Shown: positions 31,816 through 42,589 of the stretch, in pieces
Position numbering within the stretch: position 1 is the stretch's first letter
Layout: each line of letters begins with the position of its first letter
Assembly (NCBI RefSeq): GCF_900104945.1
Contig: NZ_LT629736.1
Span: forward strand, 2,356,001 to 2,420,000
DNA from: Halopseudomonas xinjiangensis
GTDB lineage: Bacteria > Pseudomonadota > Gammaproteobacteria > Pseudomonadales > Pseudomonadaceae
Direction of reading: 5' to 3'
Length of the DNA: 64,000 nucleotides
The notes under the pieces: generated by a model
Seen by the model: only the letters and a program-made list of their open reading frames with translations
What the model was told of the DNA's origin: nothing
The model's database searches: none
Position numbers and translations under genes: made by a program

Positions 31816-32694
31816 TCAATGAATCAGGGAGATACTCGAGAAACTCGGCAGGTTGCTCAGCTTGGGTTCGGGCCAGTGCATCCAGACGGCGAAGGCCTTG
31901 CCGACAATATAATTGTCCGGAACCATTCCCCACAACTCCCGAGGCATCTGGTCCGACTGCCAGTAACGGCTGTCGTTGGAATTGTCACGGTTGTCGCCAA
32001 TCATGAAGTAGTGTCCTTCCGGAACCAGCCACTCTTGCGGCCTCGCTGGTTGCGACAGGCGCTTGTGGCGAATCAGGTGAGCAGAATCCTCGAGATACTC
32101 CTCGTAGATGTCGACCTTGGCCAGCGACTGCAGCGGATGACCTGGCGGTACTTCATCGTCGGGCTCGGTACGCATCAGATCGCGCGGGACCGGCTCGCCG
32201 TTGACATACAGTTGCTTGTCCGCGTAACGGATATGATCGCCCGGCAGGCCGATGACCCGCTTGATGTAGTTGATGCGCGGCTCGTTGGGATAACGGAAAA
32301 CCATGACGTCGCCACGCTGCGGATCACCAACGTCGAACACCTTGGTATCGACTACCGGCAACCGGATACCATAAGCAAACTTGTTCACCAGAATGAAATC
32401 GCCGACCTCCAGGGTCGGTTTCATCGAGCCGGAGGGAATCTGGAACGGCTCAACCAGGAAGGAGCGCAGAATCAGAACGACAGCAAGCACCGGGAAAAAC
32501 GACTTTCCGTATTCAACCAGCAACGGCTCCTTGTCGAGCCGCTCGAGCGTCTGCGGATCGGGCGTATCAACCTGCGCCTGATACGCCGCGATGACGCGGC
32601 GACGGCGTGGCGCCAGCCAGACGAGATCCAGCAACGCAAGCAGGCCGGCGACCGCAACAGCGATAACCAGGATCAGTGGAAAGTTGATGTGCAT
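31816..32694 (-). CDS. lepB: Signal peptidase I
   Basis: LepB removes signal peptides from exported preproteins at the inner membrane. The 292-residue protein has two N-terminal hydrophobic segments (about 5-27 and 64-80), the nucleophile S90 in QIPSGSMKPTL and general base K145 in YIKRVIGLPGD, and the late motif GDNRDNSNDSRYW. It follows lepA by 14 nt, the classical lepA-lepB pair. Confidence 0.97.
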   Translation of the reverse strand: MHINFPLILVIAVAVAGLLALLDLVWLAPRRRRVIAAYQAQVDTPDPQTLERLDKEPLLVEYGKSFFPVLAVVLILRSFLVEPFQIPSGSMKPTLEVGDFILVNKFAYGIRLPVVDTKVFDVGDPQRGDVMVFRYPNEPRINYIKRVIGLPGDHIRYADKQLYVNGEPVPRDLMRTEPDDEVPPGHPLQSLAKVDIYEEYLEDSAHLIRHKRLSQPARPQEWLVPEGHYFMIGDNRDNSNDSRYWQSDQMPRELWGMVPDNYIVGKAFAVWMHWPEPKLSNLPSFSSISLIH

Positions 32695-32708
32695 GTATCT
32701 GCGCCGTC

Positions 32709-34508
<1,800 letters not shown>

Positions 34509-34669
34509 AGCAGGATCTTCCAGACAAGGTTGCCAGGCATGGCGATGGAGGGGGAGCTTCCCCAAAAACAGCCCGCGAGTGTACCCGATTGAAACCGGGC
34601 TTGCTATCGCTGGGCCGGGCGGCCGGTGTCCGTACGACAAGCCGGTGAAGCCGAACACAGAAACGAAAA

Positions 34670-34702
34670 CGGCGTCCATGTAGCCAGGGCACATGGACGC
34701 CG
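34670..34702 (-). terminator. Rho-independent terminator of the algU-mucD operon
   Basis: CGGCGTCCATGT (34670-34681) and ACATGGACGCCG (34691-34702) form a perfect 12-bp stem with a 9-nt loop. On the minus strand it is followed by TTTTCGTTTC. It starts 18 nt past the mucD stop and separates mucD from lepA. Confidence 0.88.
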
Positions 34703-34719
34703 AAAATACCGCACCGGGT

Positions 34720-36159
34720 CTATTGGCCGAGGCGGAAGGTGATGTAACTGGCGCGTCCTTGCCGCACCACTCGCATGGAAATCGAGCGATCGGTCGGCAG
34801 GTCTTCCACCAGTTGCTGGAACGCTGCAACCGAGTCCACGCTTTGATTATCCAGATTGGTAATCACGTCGCCGGGACGCAAGCCCACCATCGCGCCAGGT
34901 CCCCGTCGAACCTCGCTGACAACAACCCCATCCTGTACGTCGAGGTTCTGCTTCTGCTCGACCGTCAGGTCGCGCACCACGACCCCAAGACGGTTGTCGC
35001 TCGCTGCGGAAGTCGAAGGTGCCTGACCGCCCGGCATGCCAGCCTGATCCTCGTCGGGCAACGCGCCGATCTTCATTTCCAGCTTCACACGCTTCTTGTC
35101 GCGCATGACCGTCACGGTGGCGGTCTCGCCAGGACGTACGCGACCGACGGCATGAGGCAGATCGGACGACATGACGATCTCTTCGCCGTTGAACGAAAGG
35201 ATCACATCGCCGACTTTCAAACCGCCCTCGTCTCCCGGGCCGCCTGGCATGACCTGCGCAATCAGCGCACCGGCCGGCTTGGGTAGACCGAACGACTCGG
35301 CAAGGTCCTTGTTCACTTCCTGGATGACTACACCGAGCCAGCCACGGCGCACAGTGCCGTCACGCTTGAGCTGCTCGACCACATCCATCGCGACATCCAC
35401 CGGGATCGAGAAGGACAATCCCATGAAGCCGCCGGAACGGGTGAAAATCTGCGAGTTGATGCCCACGACCTCGCCGTCGAGATTGAACAGCGGTCCGCCG
35501 GAATTGCCCGGATTGATCGCCACGTCGGTCTGAATGAAGGGTACGTAGCTCTCGTTCGGCAAGCTGCGTCCCTTGGCGCTGACGATCCCCGCGGTAACCG
35601 AGTGGTCGAAGCCGAACGGAGACCCTATCGCGACAACCCATTCGCCTGCCTTCAGATCCGCTGACCGCCCCATGCGCACTACCGGCAAGTCTTCACCTGC
35701 GTCGATTTTCAGCAGTGCCAGGTCCGATCGCGGATCGGCACCGATCAATTTGGCTGACAACTCCCGACGATCGGTCAGCCGCACGAAGATTTCGTCTGCA
35801 TCGGCGACCACATGGTTGTTGGTCAGCACATAACCGTCGCGTGAGATGATGAACCCGGATCCCAATGACTGAGCCTGACGCTGCGGTGGCTGTTGACCCT
35901 GGGGCATGCCGCGCTCGAAGAACTCGCGGAAAATGGGCGGCAGGCCTTCCATGTCCGGCATTCCCGGCTGCATGCCAGGCATGCCCGCGGCTCGCGGATC
36001 AACGTTCTGACGGGTGCTGATATTGACTACAGCTGGCGAAGCCTCCTCAACCAGCTCGGTGAAATCGGGCAGGCTACGCGCGCCGGCAACTGACTGCCAT
36101 GACAGCAGCACTGCGCCGGCAAGCGCGACGAACCAGCGATGCACGGGATATGTGGACAC
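34720..36159 (-). CDS. mucD: Periplasmic serine protease MucD (DegP/HtrA family)
   Basis: MucD degrades misfolded envelope proteins and dampens AlgU activation. The 479-residue protein has a signal peptide (about 1-27, ending VAGA), a trypsin-like domain with triad H116 (TNNHVVAD), D146 (RSDLALLK) and S220 (GNSGGP), then two PDZ domains (about 265-355 and 385-475). No ATG fits the N-terminus; the best start is GTG 36159 after a GGGGGAAG ribosome-binding stretch (GTG 36144 is an alternative). It is the last gene of the algU operon, 62 nt after mucC, with a strong terminator. Confidence 0.93.
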   Translation of the reverse strand: MSTYPVHRWFVALAGAVLLSWQSVAGARSLPDFTELVEEASPAVVNISTRQNVDPRAAGMPGMQPGMPDMEGLPPIFREFFERGMPQGQQPPQRQAQSLGSGFIISRDGYVLTNNHVVADADEIFVRLTDRRELSAKLIGADPRSDLALLKIDAGEDLPVVRMGRSADLKAGEWVVAIGSPFGFDHSVTAGIVSAKGRSLPNESYVPFIQTDVAINPGNSGGPLFNLDGEVVGINSQIFTRSGGFMGLSFSIPVDVAMDVVEQLKRDGTVRRGWLGVVIQEVNKDLAESFGLPKPAGALIAQVMPGGPGDEGGLKVGDVILSFNGEEIVMSSDLPHAVGRVRPGETATVTVMRDKKRVKLEMKIGALPDEDQAGMPGGQAPSTSAASDNRLGVVVRDLTVEQKQNLDVQDGVVVSEVRRGPGAMVGLRPGDVITNLDNQSVDSVAAFQQLVEDLPTDRSISMRVVRQGRASYITFRLGQ

Positions 36160-36221
36160 AGGAAACTTCCCCCATATGAAAAGAGAAACTCGACGGATTG
36201 TCAGATAATTCGAACGGTGGA

Positions 36222-36683
36222 TCAACCGCTGGCCGCAGCGGAGAGCGAGCCGGATAGTGTACGTAGCACCTGAGGTTGAAATCGCGGGTCCCCGGCATGA
36301 CGTCGACCCTGCAGGCGCACAGTCAACAAGCCGAGCAGCAGTCCGGCACCCGCCGCGACGATGATCCAGGGCTCCGCCAGGCTCAGCGCCTGCGCCAACA
36401 GAGCAAACAGGAAGAGTCCAGCAAGGGGAACGAGATAGACCCAAATAGATCCCGACACAACGGCTTGCTCGGGAATGCCGATGACGACTTCTTCGCCGAT
36501 CTGGTGACTGCGGTCGGTCAAGACACGGACGAAACCCTGGCGCGACCGCGAAGCAACTTTGTGAAGCAGCGCCTGACCACAACCGGCCCGCGCCTGACAA
36601 CTTCCACAGGTGCTACGCCGCACGGTTTCCACCCAGACAGCTCCGGGCTCGACGCTCAGAATCCGGCCTTGTTCTTCGATCAT
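36222..36683 (-). CDS. mucC: MucC / RseC-family membrane protein
   Basis: The 153-residue protein begins with a cysteine-rich cytoplasmic part (CGSCQARAGCG near residues 26-36), followed by two membrane helices (about 80-100 and 105-122). This is the RseC/MucC (SoxR-reducing) layout; its effect on AlgU is modest and context-dependent in P. aeruginosa. It overlaps mucB by 4 nt (ATGA). Confidence 0.92.
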   Translation of the reverse strand: MIEEQGRILSVEPGAVWVETVRRSTCGSCQARAGCGQALLHKVASRSRQGFVRVLTDRSHQIGEEVVIGIPEQAVVSGSIWVYLVPLAGLFLFALLAQALSLAEPWIIVAAGAGLLLGLLTVRLQGRRHAGDPRFQPQVLRTLSGSLSAAASG

Positions 36684-37636
36684 TGTTGCGCTTCGGTGTG
36701 CATCGGCAACAGGGAAGCGATAACACGCTCAGCAGTCGCAGACGGTATTTCACCCACCAGGGTCGCAAGGACGGTTTCTTCAGGCATGGTCAGCTTGCGG
36801 CTGACCGCCACGGTAGGACCGATTTGCGCGCGTACGTCCTCTGCCCGCTGCATGCCGTCCAGTTTTTCAACGAACAGACTGAAACGGGTCAGACCATCCG
36901 TATAGGTACGTGACACTGTAGGCGTGCTAGCCCCTTTCGCCGTTTCGGAGGTCTCGGATTGCAGCTGAAAACCCTGCGGCACCCAGGCCGGCCGCCATGC
37001 GTCGCCGAGATCGCCGCTGGCGGCTTGTGCCTGTTCGATCCGCGTGCAATCGGTAGTGGTCTCAAGAAGATCATCCGGAACCGAACCCACCTCCAACGAC
37101 GCAAACTGGAACCGTTCCATCAGAACACCGCGCTCACCAAGCATCAGCGACTTGAGCAAGAGCCCTGTGTCGGAATCCAGATAAAGCTCATAGGCGTAGC
37201 GGTGCACGTCACGAGGTTCCACGGCAAGCACCGTGACCGGACGCGCTGCGACTCGGGTGGTTCCGATTACACGGGGAGCATACGAGGTGAGGAGCAACTC
37301 GAGTTCGTCGATCGGCTGAGACGCTTCGTGCGGGTTGAGACCGGTCCCGGCAGTACTGGAACAGACCAGCCGACCATCCCGGCGCAACCATTCCTGCACT
37401 GGCCCGTCGGACTGGACCAGCCGCTCGGTTACGCCATCGGAGCCAGCTCTGCGCCAGATCTGATGAGTAGTAAAACTGCCGCTGCGCTCATACGCGAAAG
37501 CGCCGCGGAAACTGAGCTCCCGCGACGCTTCGGTCATCCTGGATAACCAGTCCTGCGCTTCGTCCGCCGATACCGCCGTGGATATCAAGCAGCCCGCCAA
37601 ACCGGCCCAGCGCAGCACCTTCCTGTTGACTGGCAC
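36680..37636 (-). CDS. mucB: MucB (RseB) regulator of anti-sigma MucA
   Basis: MucB binds the periplasmic part of MucA and shields it from AlgW cleavage until lipid and envelope signals release it. The 318-residue protein has a signal peptide (about 1-24), a LolA/LolB-like N-terminal domain (SRELSFRGAFAYERSG) and a smaller C-terminal domain (RFSLFVEKLDGM) in the RseB arrangement. It lies 16 nt after mucA and is coupled to mucC. Confidence 0.94.
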   Translation of the reverse strand: MPVNRKVLRWAGLAGCLISTAVSADEAQDWLSRMTEASRELSFRGAFAYERSGSFTTHQIWRRAGSDGVTERLVQSDGPVQEWLRRDGRLVCSSTAGTGLNPHEASQPIDELELLLTSYAPRVIGTTRVAARPVTVLAVEPRDVHRYAYELYLDSDTGLLLKSLMLGERGVLMERFQFASLEVGSVPDDLLETTTDCTRIEQAQAASGDLGDAWRPAWVPQGFQLQSETSETAKGASTPTVSRTYTDGLTRFSLFVEKLDGMQRAEDVRAQIGPTVAVSRKLTMPEETVLATLVGEIPSATAERVIASLLPMHTEAQQ

Positions 37637-37652
37637 TATCCGTTATCCGCGC

Positions 37653-38255
37653 TTACTGGTCGTCCAGGCTCGCAGCGCGAGCTTGCGGGACCAACTGCGG
37701 CGCAGGCGACTGGGCAGCGTTCTCTGCATGCTTGCGCAGATAATCACCGATACGCTGTTCCTGCCATGCCGGCGCGGCGGGTGTTGCATGCACATCGCCG
37801 GAGGACTGGAAGCCAGCCAGAACCGCCGTACCTGGCTGGGGAGCCACGGCCGGAGCCTGAACCTGTTCAACCGCTGCCGGTACAGAACGCTCGGCCACGA
37901 TAGTCGATTCGCCCGGAACCGAACCCTCGTTGACCATACGCACACCAACCAGCACGGCGACCGTTACCGAAGCGGCAACAGCGAACTTGCCCAGTGTATG
38001 CCAGGCACCGGCCAACTTGGCCGAGGCACGCGGGGCGGACTCATTGGCGAGTGCCGCAGCGATACCAGCGGACAGGTCGACCTTAGCCTGCCAAGGCTCT
38101 TTATGCATGACCGCCCGGGCGAGCTGATACCGCTCCCAGGTCCCACGAACCGCAGGGTCCTGATCGGTGGCCTGGAGCACGCGCCGGACTTCCAACTGCT
38201 CGGCTTCGCCATCCATGAGCGCGGAGATAGACTCCTGCAAGGATTCGCTTCTCAT
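37653..38255 (-). CDS. mucA: Anti-sigma factor MucA
   Basis: MucA holds AlgU at the membrane. The 200-residue protein has a cytoplasmic AlgU-binding domain (MRSESLQESISALMDGEAEQ...), one membrane helix at about 87-107, and a Pro/Ala/Gln-rich periplasmic tail that would carry the AlgW and MucB recognition sites. The frame is complete, so there is no sign of the truncations that cause mucoidy in clinical P. aeruginosa. It lies 57 nt downstream of algU. Confidence 0.94.
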   Translation of the reverse strand: MRSESLQESISALMDGEAEQLEVRRVLQATDQDPAVRGTWERYQLARAVMHKEPWQAKVDLSAGIAAALANESAPRASAKLAGAWHTLGKFAVAASVTVAVLVGVRMVNEGSVPGESTIVAERSVPAAVEQVQAPAVAPQPGTAVLAGFQSSGDVHATPAAPAWQEQRIGDYLRKHAENAAQSPAPQLVPQARAASLDDQ

Positions 38256-38312
38256 TGGTGTACCTCTGCTAAAGACCCCAGGGGGCTTGGTGCGTTAACC
38301 CTTTATTCCTGC

Positions 38313-38888
38313 TCAGGCTTCGAGCAAAGGCTTGAGGGCTTTGTCGATTGCTTCACGTGCCCGGAAAATCCGCGACCTTACGGTCCCCACCGGACATTCC
38401 ATCACGGAAGCAATATCCTCGTAGCTCAGACCTTCGAATTCACGCAAGGTCAGTGCTGTTCTCAAATCGTCAGGCAACAATTGCAGCGTTCGGTTCACCA
38501 CTTGCTCGATTTCATCGCGAAGCATGTCGCGTTCAGGCGAGTGGATATCCTTTAGAGCACTGTCACCCTCGTAATATTCCGCATCTTCAGCGGCTATATC
38601 AGAATCCGGCGGACGACGTCCGCGCGCGACCAGGTAATTCTTCGCCGTGTTGATCGCGATGCGGTAGAGCCACGTATAGAACGCGCTATCACCGCGAAAG
38701 TTCGCCAGGGCACGGTAAGCCTTGATGAACGCCTCCTGGGCTACGTCCTGCGCTTCGTGATTGTCGTGTACGAAACGCGTCACCAGGGCCAGAATTTTGT
38801 GCTGGTATTTGAGTACCAGCAGATCGAATGCACGTTTGTCGCCTTTTTGAACCCGTTCGACCAACTGCTGGTCCGTCTGTTCAGCCAT
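38313..38888 (-). CDS. algU: Extracytoplasmic-function sigma factor AlgU (sigma-22)
   Basis: AlgU (AlgT, RpoE-like) drives envelope-stress, alginate and osmoadaptation genes. The 191-residue protein has region 2 (DLLVLKYQHKILALV...GDSAFYTWLYRIAINTAKN) and region 4 (LREFEGLSYEDIASVM, GTVRSRIFRAREAI). It heads algU-mucA-mucB-mucC-mucD and is divergent from nadB. Two AlgU-type promoters lie upstream, implying autoregulation. Confidence 0.97.
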   Translation of the reverse strand: MAEQTDQQLVERVQKGDKRAFDLLVLKYQHKILALVTRFVHDNHEAQDVAQEAFIKAYRALANFRGDSAFYTWLYRIAINTAKNYLVARGRRPPDSDIAAEDAEYYEGDSALKDIHSPERDMLRDEIEQVVNRTLQLLPDDLRTALTLREFEGLSYEDIASVMECPVGTVRSRIFRAREAIDKALKPLLEA

Positions 38889-38934
38889 ACCCCCGCTCTC
38901 CGTGGCGTAGAGGCAACACCCATGCCTTGAAGTA

Positions 38935-38961
38935 ATAGACCTGCAATGTAGCCAAAAGTTC
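38935..38961 (-). promoter_or_regulatory. AlgU-type promoter, proximal, upstream of algU
   Basis: On the minus strand GAACTT (complement of 38956-38961) and TCTAT (complement of 38935-38939) are separated by 16 nt. This matches the sigma-22 pattern GAACTT-N16/17-TCTGA with a degenerate -10. Confidence 0.55.
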
Positions 38962-38982
38962 TCCCCTTATCAGGTTCAGCAA

Positions 38983-39009
38983 TGAGAGCGGAAGGTTGCA
39001 GAAAAGTTC
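38983..39009 (-). promoter_or_regulatory. AlgU-type promoter, distal, upstream of algU
   Basis: GAACTT (complement of 39004-39009) and TCTCA (complement of 38983-38987) are 16 nt apart, matching the sigma-22 consensus at 10 of 11 positions. It lies about 100 nt upstream of the algU start. P. aeruginosa algU also has more than one sigma-22 promoter. Confidence 0.7.
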
Positions 39010-39075
39010 CCGCGATCTTTCCGTCTCGTTGCCAGCCCACTCCGTAAGCTGGTTAGGCTAGCGAGGTGGACGGTA

Positions 39076-39102
39076 TTGTCCCTAACTCAGCTTCTATATA
39101 CT
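39076..39102 (+). promoter_or_regulatory. Possible sigma-70 promoter for nadB
   Basis: TTGTCC (39076-39081) and TATACT (39097-39102) are 15 nt apart, slightly short. The start would be near 39109, about 44 nt before the nadB ATG. Confidence 0.4.
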
Positions 39103-39152
39103 ACCCCTCGCGCCCGGACCCAACCGGCCCGGACATCGACCTGCGGAAACAT

Positions 39153-40769
39153 ATGACGGCGAAACTGCAATACGACGTACTGGTAATCGGCAGCGGCGCA
39201 GCGGGCTTGACCCTCGCGCTGCACCTGGCGACCGACCTGCGGGTCGCGGTATTGAGCAAGGGCCAGCTTTCCGAAGGCTCTACGTTCTGGGCCCAGGGCG
39301 GCGTTGCCGCAGTACTCGACGACAGCGATACCGTCGATGCGCATGTGCAGGACACACTGGTGGCCGGCGCTGGGCTTTGCCACGAAGACGCGGTGCGGCA
39401 GATCGTCGGCGACAGCCGCGACTCGATCGGCTGGCTGGTTGGCCAGGGCGTTCCCTTTACTCGCGAGCGCCGCGAAGACGGCAGCGAGACCGACGACTTC
39501 CATCTGACCCGAGAAGGCGGCCACAGCCATCGTCGTATCATCCATGCCGCTGATGCCACAGGCGCAGCGATCTTCAACACCCTTCTACTCAGAGCGCAGG
39601 AACATTCCAACATCGAACTGCTGGAAGACCGCGTGGCGGTAGATCTGATCACCCGCTCCAAACTCGGCTTGCCCGGCGCGAACCGGTGCCTCGGAGCCTA
39701 TGTGCTGAACCGCCAGACCGGCGGCGTGGAGACATTTTCGGCTCGCTTCACCGTACTCGCCACCGGTGGGGCGAGCAAGGTTTATCTCTATACAAGCAAT
39801 CCCGACAGCGCATCCGGCGACGGAATCGCCATGGCCTGGCGCGCAGGCTGTCGGGTCGCCAACATGGAATTCAACCAATTCCATCCGACCTGTCTCTATC
39901 ATCCCAAAGCCAAGAGCTTTCTGGTGACCGAAGCACTACGCGGTGAGGGCGCTCTGCTCAAGCTGCCCGACGGGACTCGCTTCATGCCGCGCTTCGACCA
40001 GCGCGCGGAACTGGCTCCACGCGACATCGTCGCCCGAGCCATTGACCATGAAATGAAGCGGCTTGGCCTGGATTGCGTCTATCTGGACGTCACGCACAAG
40101 CCAGCGGATTTCATCCGCAGCCATTTTCCAACCGTCTACGAACGATGCCTGGAGTTCGGCATCGACATAACCCGCGAGCCCATCCCGGTGGTACCAGCCG
40201 CCCACTACACGTGCGGTGGCGTCATGGTCGACGAGAACGGACGCACCGACGTCACTGGTCTGTATGCGATCGGCGAGACCAGTTTCACCGGACTCCACGG
40301 GGCCAACCGGATGGCGAGCAACTCGCTACTTGAATGTATCGTGTACGGCCGTGCGGCGAGCCGAGATATTTTGTTGAATCTCGAACAGAGCAAGCTCTCG
40401 GACGAACTGCCGGGGTGGGATGAAAGCCGGGTAACCGATTCGGATGAAGACGTGATCATTTCGCATAACTGGGACGAGTTGAGGCGGTTCATGTGGGACT
40501 ACGTCGGCATCGTCCGCACCACCAAACGCCTTCAGCGGGCCAAGCATCGAGTCGACATGCTACTGGCCGAAATCCACGAATTTTACAGTAATTACACGGT
40601 GAGCCGTGACCTGCTGGAACTGCGGAACCTGGCGGTGGTGGCGGACCTGATCATCCGCTCGGCCATGCAGCGCAAGGAGTCGCGGGGCCTGCACTACACG
40701 CTGGACTACCCCGCGCAACTGAACGAAGCGGAAGACACTATTCTGCAGCCGCCCAGCGCTGCCGACTGA
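39153..40769 (+). CDS. nadB: L-aspartate oxidase
   Basis: NadB oxidises L-aspartate to iminoaspartate, the first step of de novo NAD synthesis. The 538-residue flavoprotein has the FAD-binding GSGAAG at 13-18, a second family motif [13 protein letters not shown], and the catalytic-region [13 protein letters not shown] and [16 protein letters not shown] 39153 gives the usual start; 29 more codons are open upstream. It is divergent from algU as in other pseudomonads, and its last 32 nt overlap the ygfX 3' end on the other strand. Confidence 0.97.
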   Translation: MTAKLQYDVLVIGSGAAGLTLALHLATDLRVAVLSKGQLSEGSTFWAQGGVAAVLDDSDTVDAHVQDTLVAGAGLCHEDAVRQIVGDSRDSIGWLVGQGVPFTRERREDGSETDDFHLTREGGHSHRRIIHAADATGAAIFNTLLLRAQEHSNIELLEDRVAVDLITRSKLGLPGANRCLGAYVLNRQTGGVETFSARFTVLATGGASKVYLYTSNPDSASGDGIAMAWRAGCRVANMEFNQFHPTCLYHPKAKSFLVTEALRGEGALLKLPDGTRFMPRFDQRAELAPRDIVARAIDHEMKRLGLDCVYLDVTHKPADFIRSHFPTVYERCLEFGIDITREPIPVVPAAHYTCGGVMVDENGRTDVTGLYAIGETSFTGLHGANRMASNSLLECIVYGRAASRDILLNLEQSKLSDELPGWDESRVTDSDEDVIISHNWDELRRFMWDYVGIVRTTKRLQRAKHRVDMLLAEIHEFYSNYTVSRDLLELRNLAVVADLIIRSAMQRKESRGLHYTLDYPAQLNEAEDTILQPPSAAD

Positions 40770-41190
40770 AACGCAGCCGCAAGCGCAGACGCCTGAGGGA
40801 ATCTTCCGAGGCAGCATCGACCGGCAAAATGACCGATACCGGTAGCCAGCGCCCCTGTTCGCGGAGCCTCACCACCGTGAGGAGCGCACTGACAAAGGTA
40901 TCGCCTTGAAGGCTGGCGCCGGCTTCGCTGCCATCGCGGCGCAATACGTGCCAGCCGTGGCTGTCGAAACGCAGGCCCGTTATCGAACAGGCGTGGCGCA
41001 AGCTGACCTGACGTGGCCACACCCACCAGCAATAGAGCAAAACCAGCGTCATGCACAGCGCTGCCTGAATGCCGGGCAGGCCGCTACGGTACAGCCCGGC
41101 GATCGCCAGAGCGGTAGCCAGAACAATCAACCCCCCGAGTACACGGGACGGCTGTCGCTTGAGCAGAAGATAGTCACTTGGGCTGGACAC
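40738..41190 (-). CDS. ygfX: YgfX-family membrane protein
   Basis: The 150-residue protein begins with two hydrophobic helices (about 19-35 and 40-57), followed by a cytoplasmic domain with [16 protein letters not shown] and a basic C-terminus. This pairing with sdhE matches YgfX (CptA). The pair has been proposed as a toxin-antitoxin module in E. coli, but SdhE is well established as a flavinylation factor, and the toxin role is disputed. The start overlaps sdhE by 17 nt. Its 3' end overlaps nadB. Confidence 0.82.
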   Translation of the reverse strand: MSSPSDYLLLKRQPSRVLGGLIVLATALAIAGLYRSGLPGIQAALCMTLVLLYCWWVWPRQVSLRHACSITGLRFDSHGWHVLRRDGSEAGASLQGDTFVSALLTVVRLREQGRWLPVSVILPVDAASEDSLRRLRLRLRFSRQRWAAAE

Positions 41191-41428
41191 GATCCAATAT
41201 CATCCTCACGATGCGTTTGAGATCCGGGTCATCGGGCTCACCTCGCTGCATGAACCAGACGAACATATCCTGGTCTTCACATTCCAGCAGTTTGCGGTAA
41301 CGTGCCTTGTCGTCATCCTCCAGAGCCAGGTAGGCCTCTTCCAAGAATGGCAGGAGCAATACATCCAGCTCCAGCATGCCGCGTCGACTGTGCCAGTACA
41401 GGCGCTTGTACTCTACTTCGGCCGACAT
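41174..41428 (-). CDS. sdhE: Succinate dehydrogenase FAD assembly factor SdhE
   Basis: SdhE promotes covalent attachment of FAD to SdhA. The 84-residue helical protein has the RRGMLELD motif at 15-22 (conserved R-G-M-x-E) and [23 protein letters not shown] 41428 is preceded by GAGAGG; 14 codons upstream are also open. It is divergent from ygfZ with overlapping -35 boxes, and NadB, encoded nearby, is itself a flavoenzyme. Confidence 0.93.
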   Translation of the reverse strand: MSAEVEYKRLYWHSRRGMLELDVLLLPFLEEAYLALEDDDKARYRKLLECEDQDMFVWFMQRGEPDDPDLKRIVRMILDRVQPK

Positions 41429-41475
41429 CGACCTCTCCATCAGCGGTTGAAAGCTGGCCATGATGCACAAACATC

Positions 41476-41502
41476 AGTATAGCCTCAAGCCGGCGCTGAC
41501 AA
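41476..41502 (-). promoter_or_regulatory. Possible sigma-70 promoter for sdhE-ygfX
   Basis: On the minus strand TTGTCA (complement of 41497-41502) and TATACT (complement of 41476-41481) are 15 nt apart. The start would be about 40 nt before the sdhE ATG. Confidence 0.42.
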
Positions 41503-41525
41503 GCAGGCTCGACCAGACCTATGAT
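41496..41525 (+). promoter_or_regulatory. Sigma-70 promoter for ygfZ
   Basis: CTGACA (41496-41501) and TATGAT (41520-41525) are 18 nt apart, each matching consensus at 5 of 6. The -35 overlaps the complementary -35 of the leftward sdhE promoter. Confidence 0.5.
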
Positions 41526-41554
41526 GTAACAGCCCAATTCAGGACAGCGAACCC

Positions 41555-42571
41555 ATGCCCGACACTCTCGATCCCTCCGTCCTCGCCCAGTGCTTCACCG
41601 CGCCGCTACCCGCGGAAGGTAACGACACACTGCTTTGCTGGCTCGATCAGGAAGGCATCATCGCACTGGAGGGGCCGGACACCGCCCGCTTTCTGCAGGG
41701 GCAGGTTACCTGCGACGTGAATGCCATCCAGGTTGGACACAGCACCCTTGGTGCTCGTTGCAATCCCAAGGGCCGTATGCAGTCGAGCTTCCGGCTGCTG
41801 CGCGTCGCCGAAGAGCAATACCTGTTGGTGCTGCACAAGGGACTGCTCGAGCGACAGATTGCCGAATTGAAAAAGTACGCCGTGTTCTTCAAGACGCAGC
41901 TGCGCGACGCCAGCAGTGAATGGCTACGCCTTGGACTGCGCAGTGACCGACTCGAGCGAGTCCTGGTCGATAATGACCTACCCTGCCCCACCGAAACCGG
42001 CGGACATGAGCAGGCTGCGACAGGTGTGGTGCTGCGGGTGGCGGACGCCGCGGTGGAGCTGTGGCTCAAGCCGGACCAGGCGCCGACGCACGTCCAACGG
42101 CTGAGCGGCACGGCGGCGATGGCATCAAGCCAGGCATGGCTACTCTGGCAGGTGCGGGCGGGTATCGGCCAGGTGTTTCCAGAGACCTACGAAAGCTTTA
42201 TCCCCCAGATGCTCAACCTTCAGCAACTGGGTGGCGTCAGCTTTCGCAAGGGATGCTATACCGGTCAGGAAATCGTTGCTCGTATGCAATACCTGGGCAA
42301 GCTGAAGCGGCGGATGTATCGCCTGTTGGTGGCTGGCGAGGCTCTCCCGCCGCCTGCTACACCGATTGTCGACAGCGCTTCAGGGCAGACCGTTGGGGAG
42401 ATAGTTATGGCCGCTCAGAGCGAAAGCGGCGTGGAAGCGCTGGCTGTCTTGCAGAAGGATGCGGCACAATTGGCAACACTGGTTGTCGGTGACATCAAAG
42501 GGCCACTATTGAGCCTGAGCGGATTGCCGTACGATATACAGTTGGAGGCCGGCGAGGCCGACAAGGACTAA
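41555..42571 (+). CDS. ygfZ: Folate-binding tRNA-modifying protein YgfZ
   Basis: YgfZ is a folate-dependent GcvT-like protein needed for some iron-sulfur enzymes, including the MiaB tRNA methylthiotransferase. The 338-residue protein has the signature KGCYTGQE at 232-239 with the conserved cysteine C234. The N-terminal LEGPDTARFLQGQVTCDV is typical. The gene is divergent from sdhE and sits 18 nt before the HDOD gene. Confidence 0.95.
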   Translation: MPDTLDPSVLAQCFTAPLPAEGNDTLLCWLDQEGIIALEGPDTARFLQGQVTCDVNAIQVGHSTLGARCNPKGRMQSSFRLLRVAEEQYLLVLHKGLLERQIAELKKYAVFFKTQLRDASSEWLRLGLRSDRLERVLVDNDLPCPTETGGHEQAATGVVLRVADAAVELWLKPDQAPTHVQRLSGTAAMASSQAWLLWQVRAGIGQVFPETYESFIPQMLNLQQLGGVSFRKGCYTGQEIVARMQYLGKLKRRMYRLLVAGEALPPPATPIVDSASGQTVGEIVMAAQSESGVEALAVLQKDAAQLATLVVGDIKGPLLSLSGLPYDIQLEAGEADKD

Positions 42572-42589
42572 CGAGCAAGGGATACCCCA

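Noticed and set aside
36160-36600. N-terminal extension of mucD by about 147 codons
   Set aside because: The extra part lies across mucC, is unlike any protease and precedes the signal peptide; GTG 36159 explains the N-terminus better.
41174-41428. sdhE-ygfX as a toxin-antitoxin system
   Set aside because: The pair has been proposed as one (CptAB), but SdhE has an established role in SDH flavinylation and the pair is core and conserved here, so I did not call it a toxin system.
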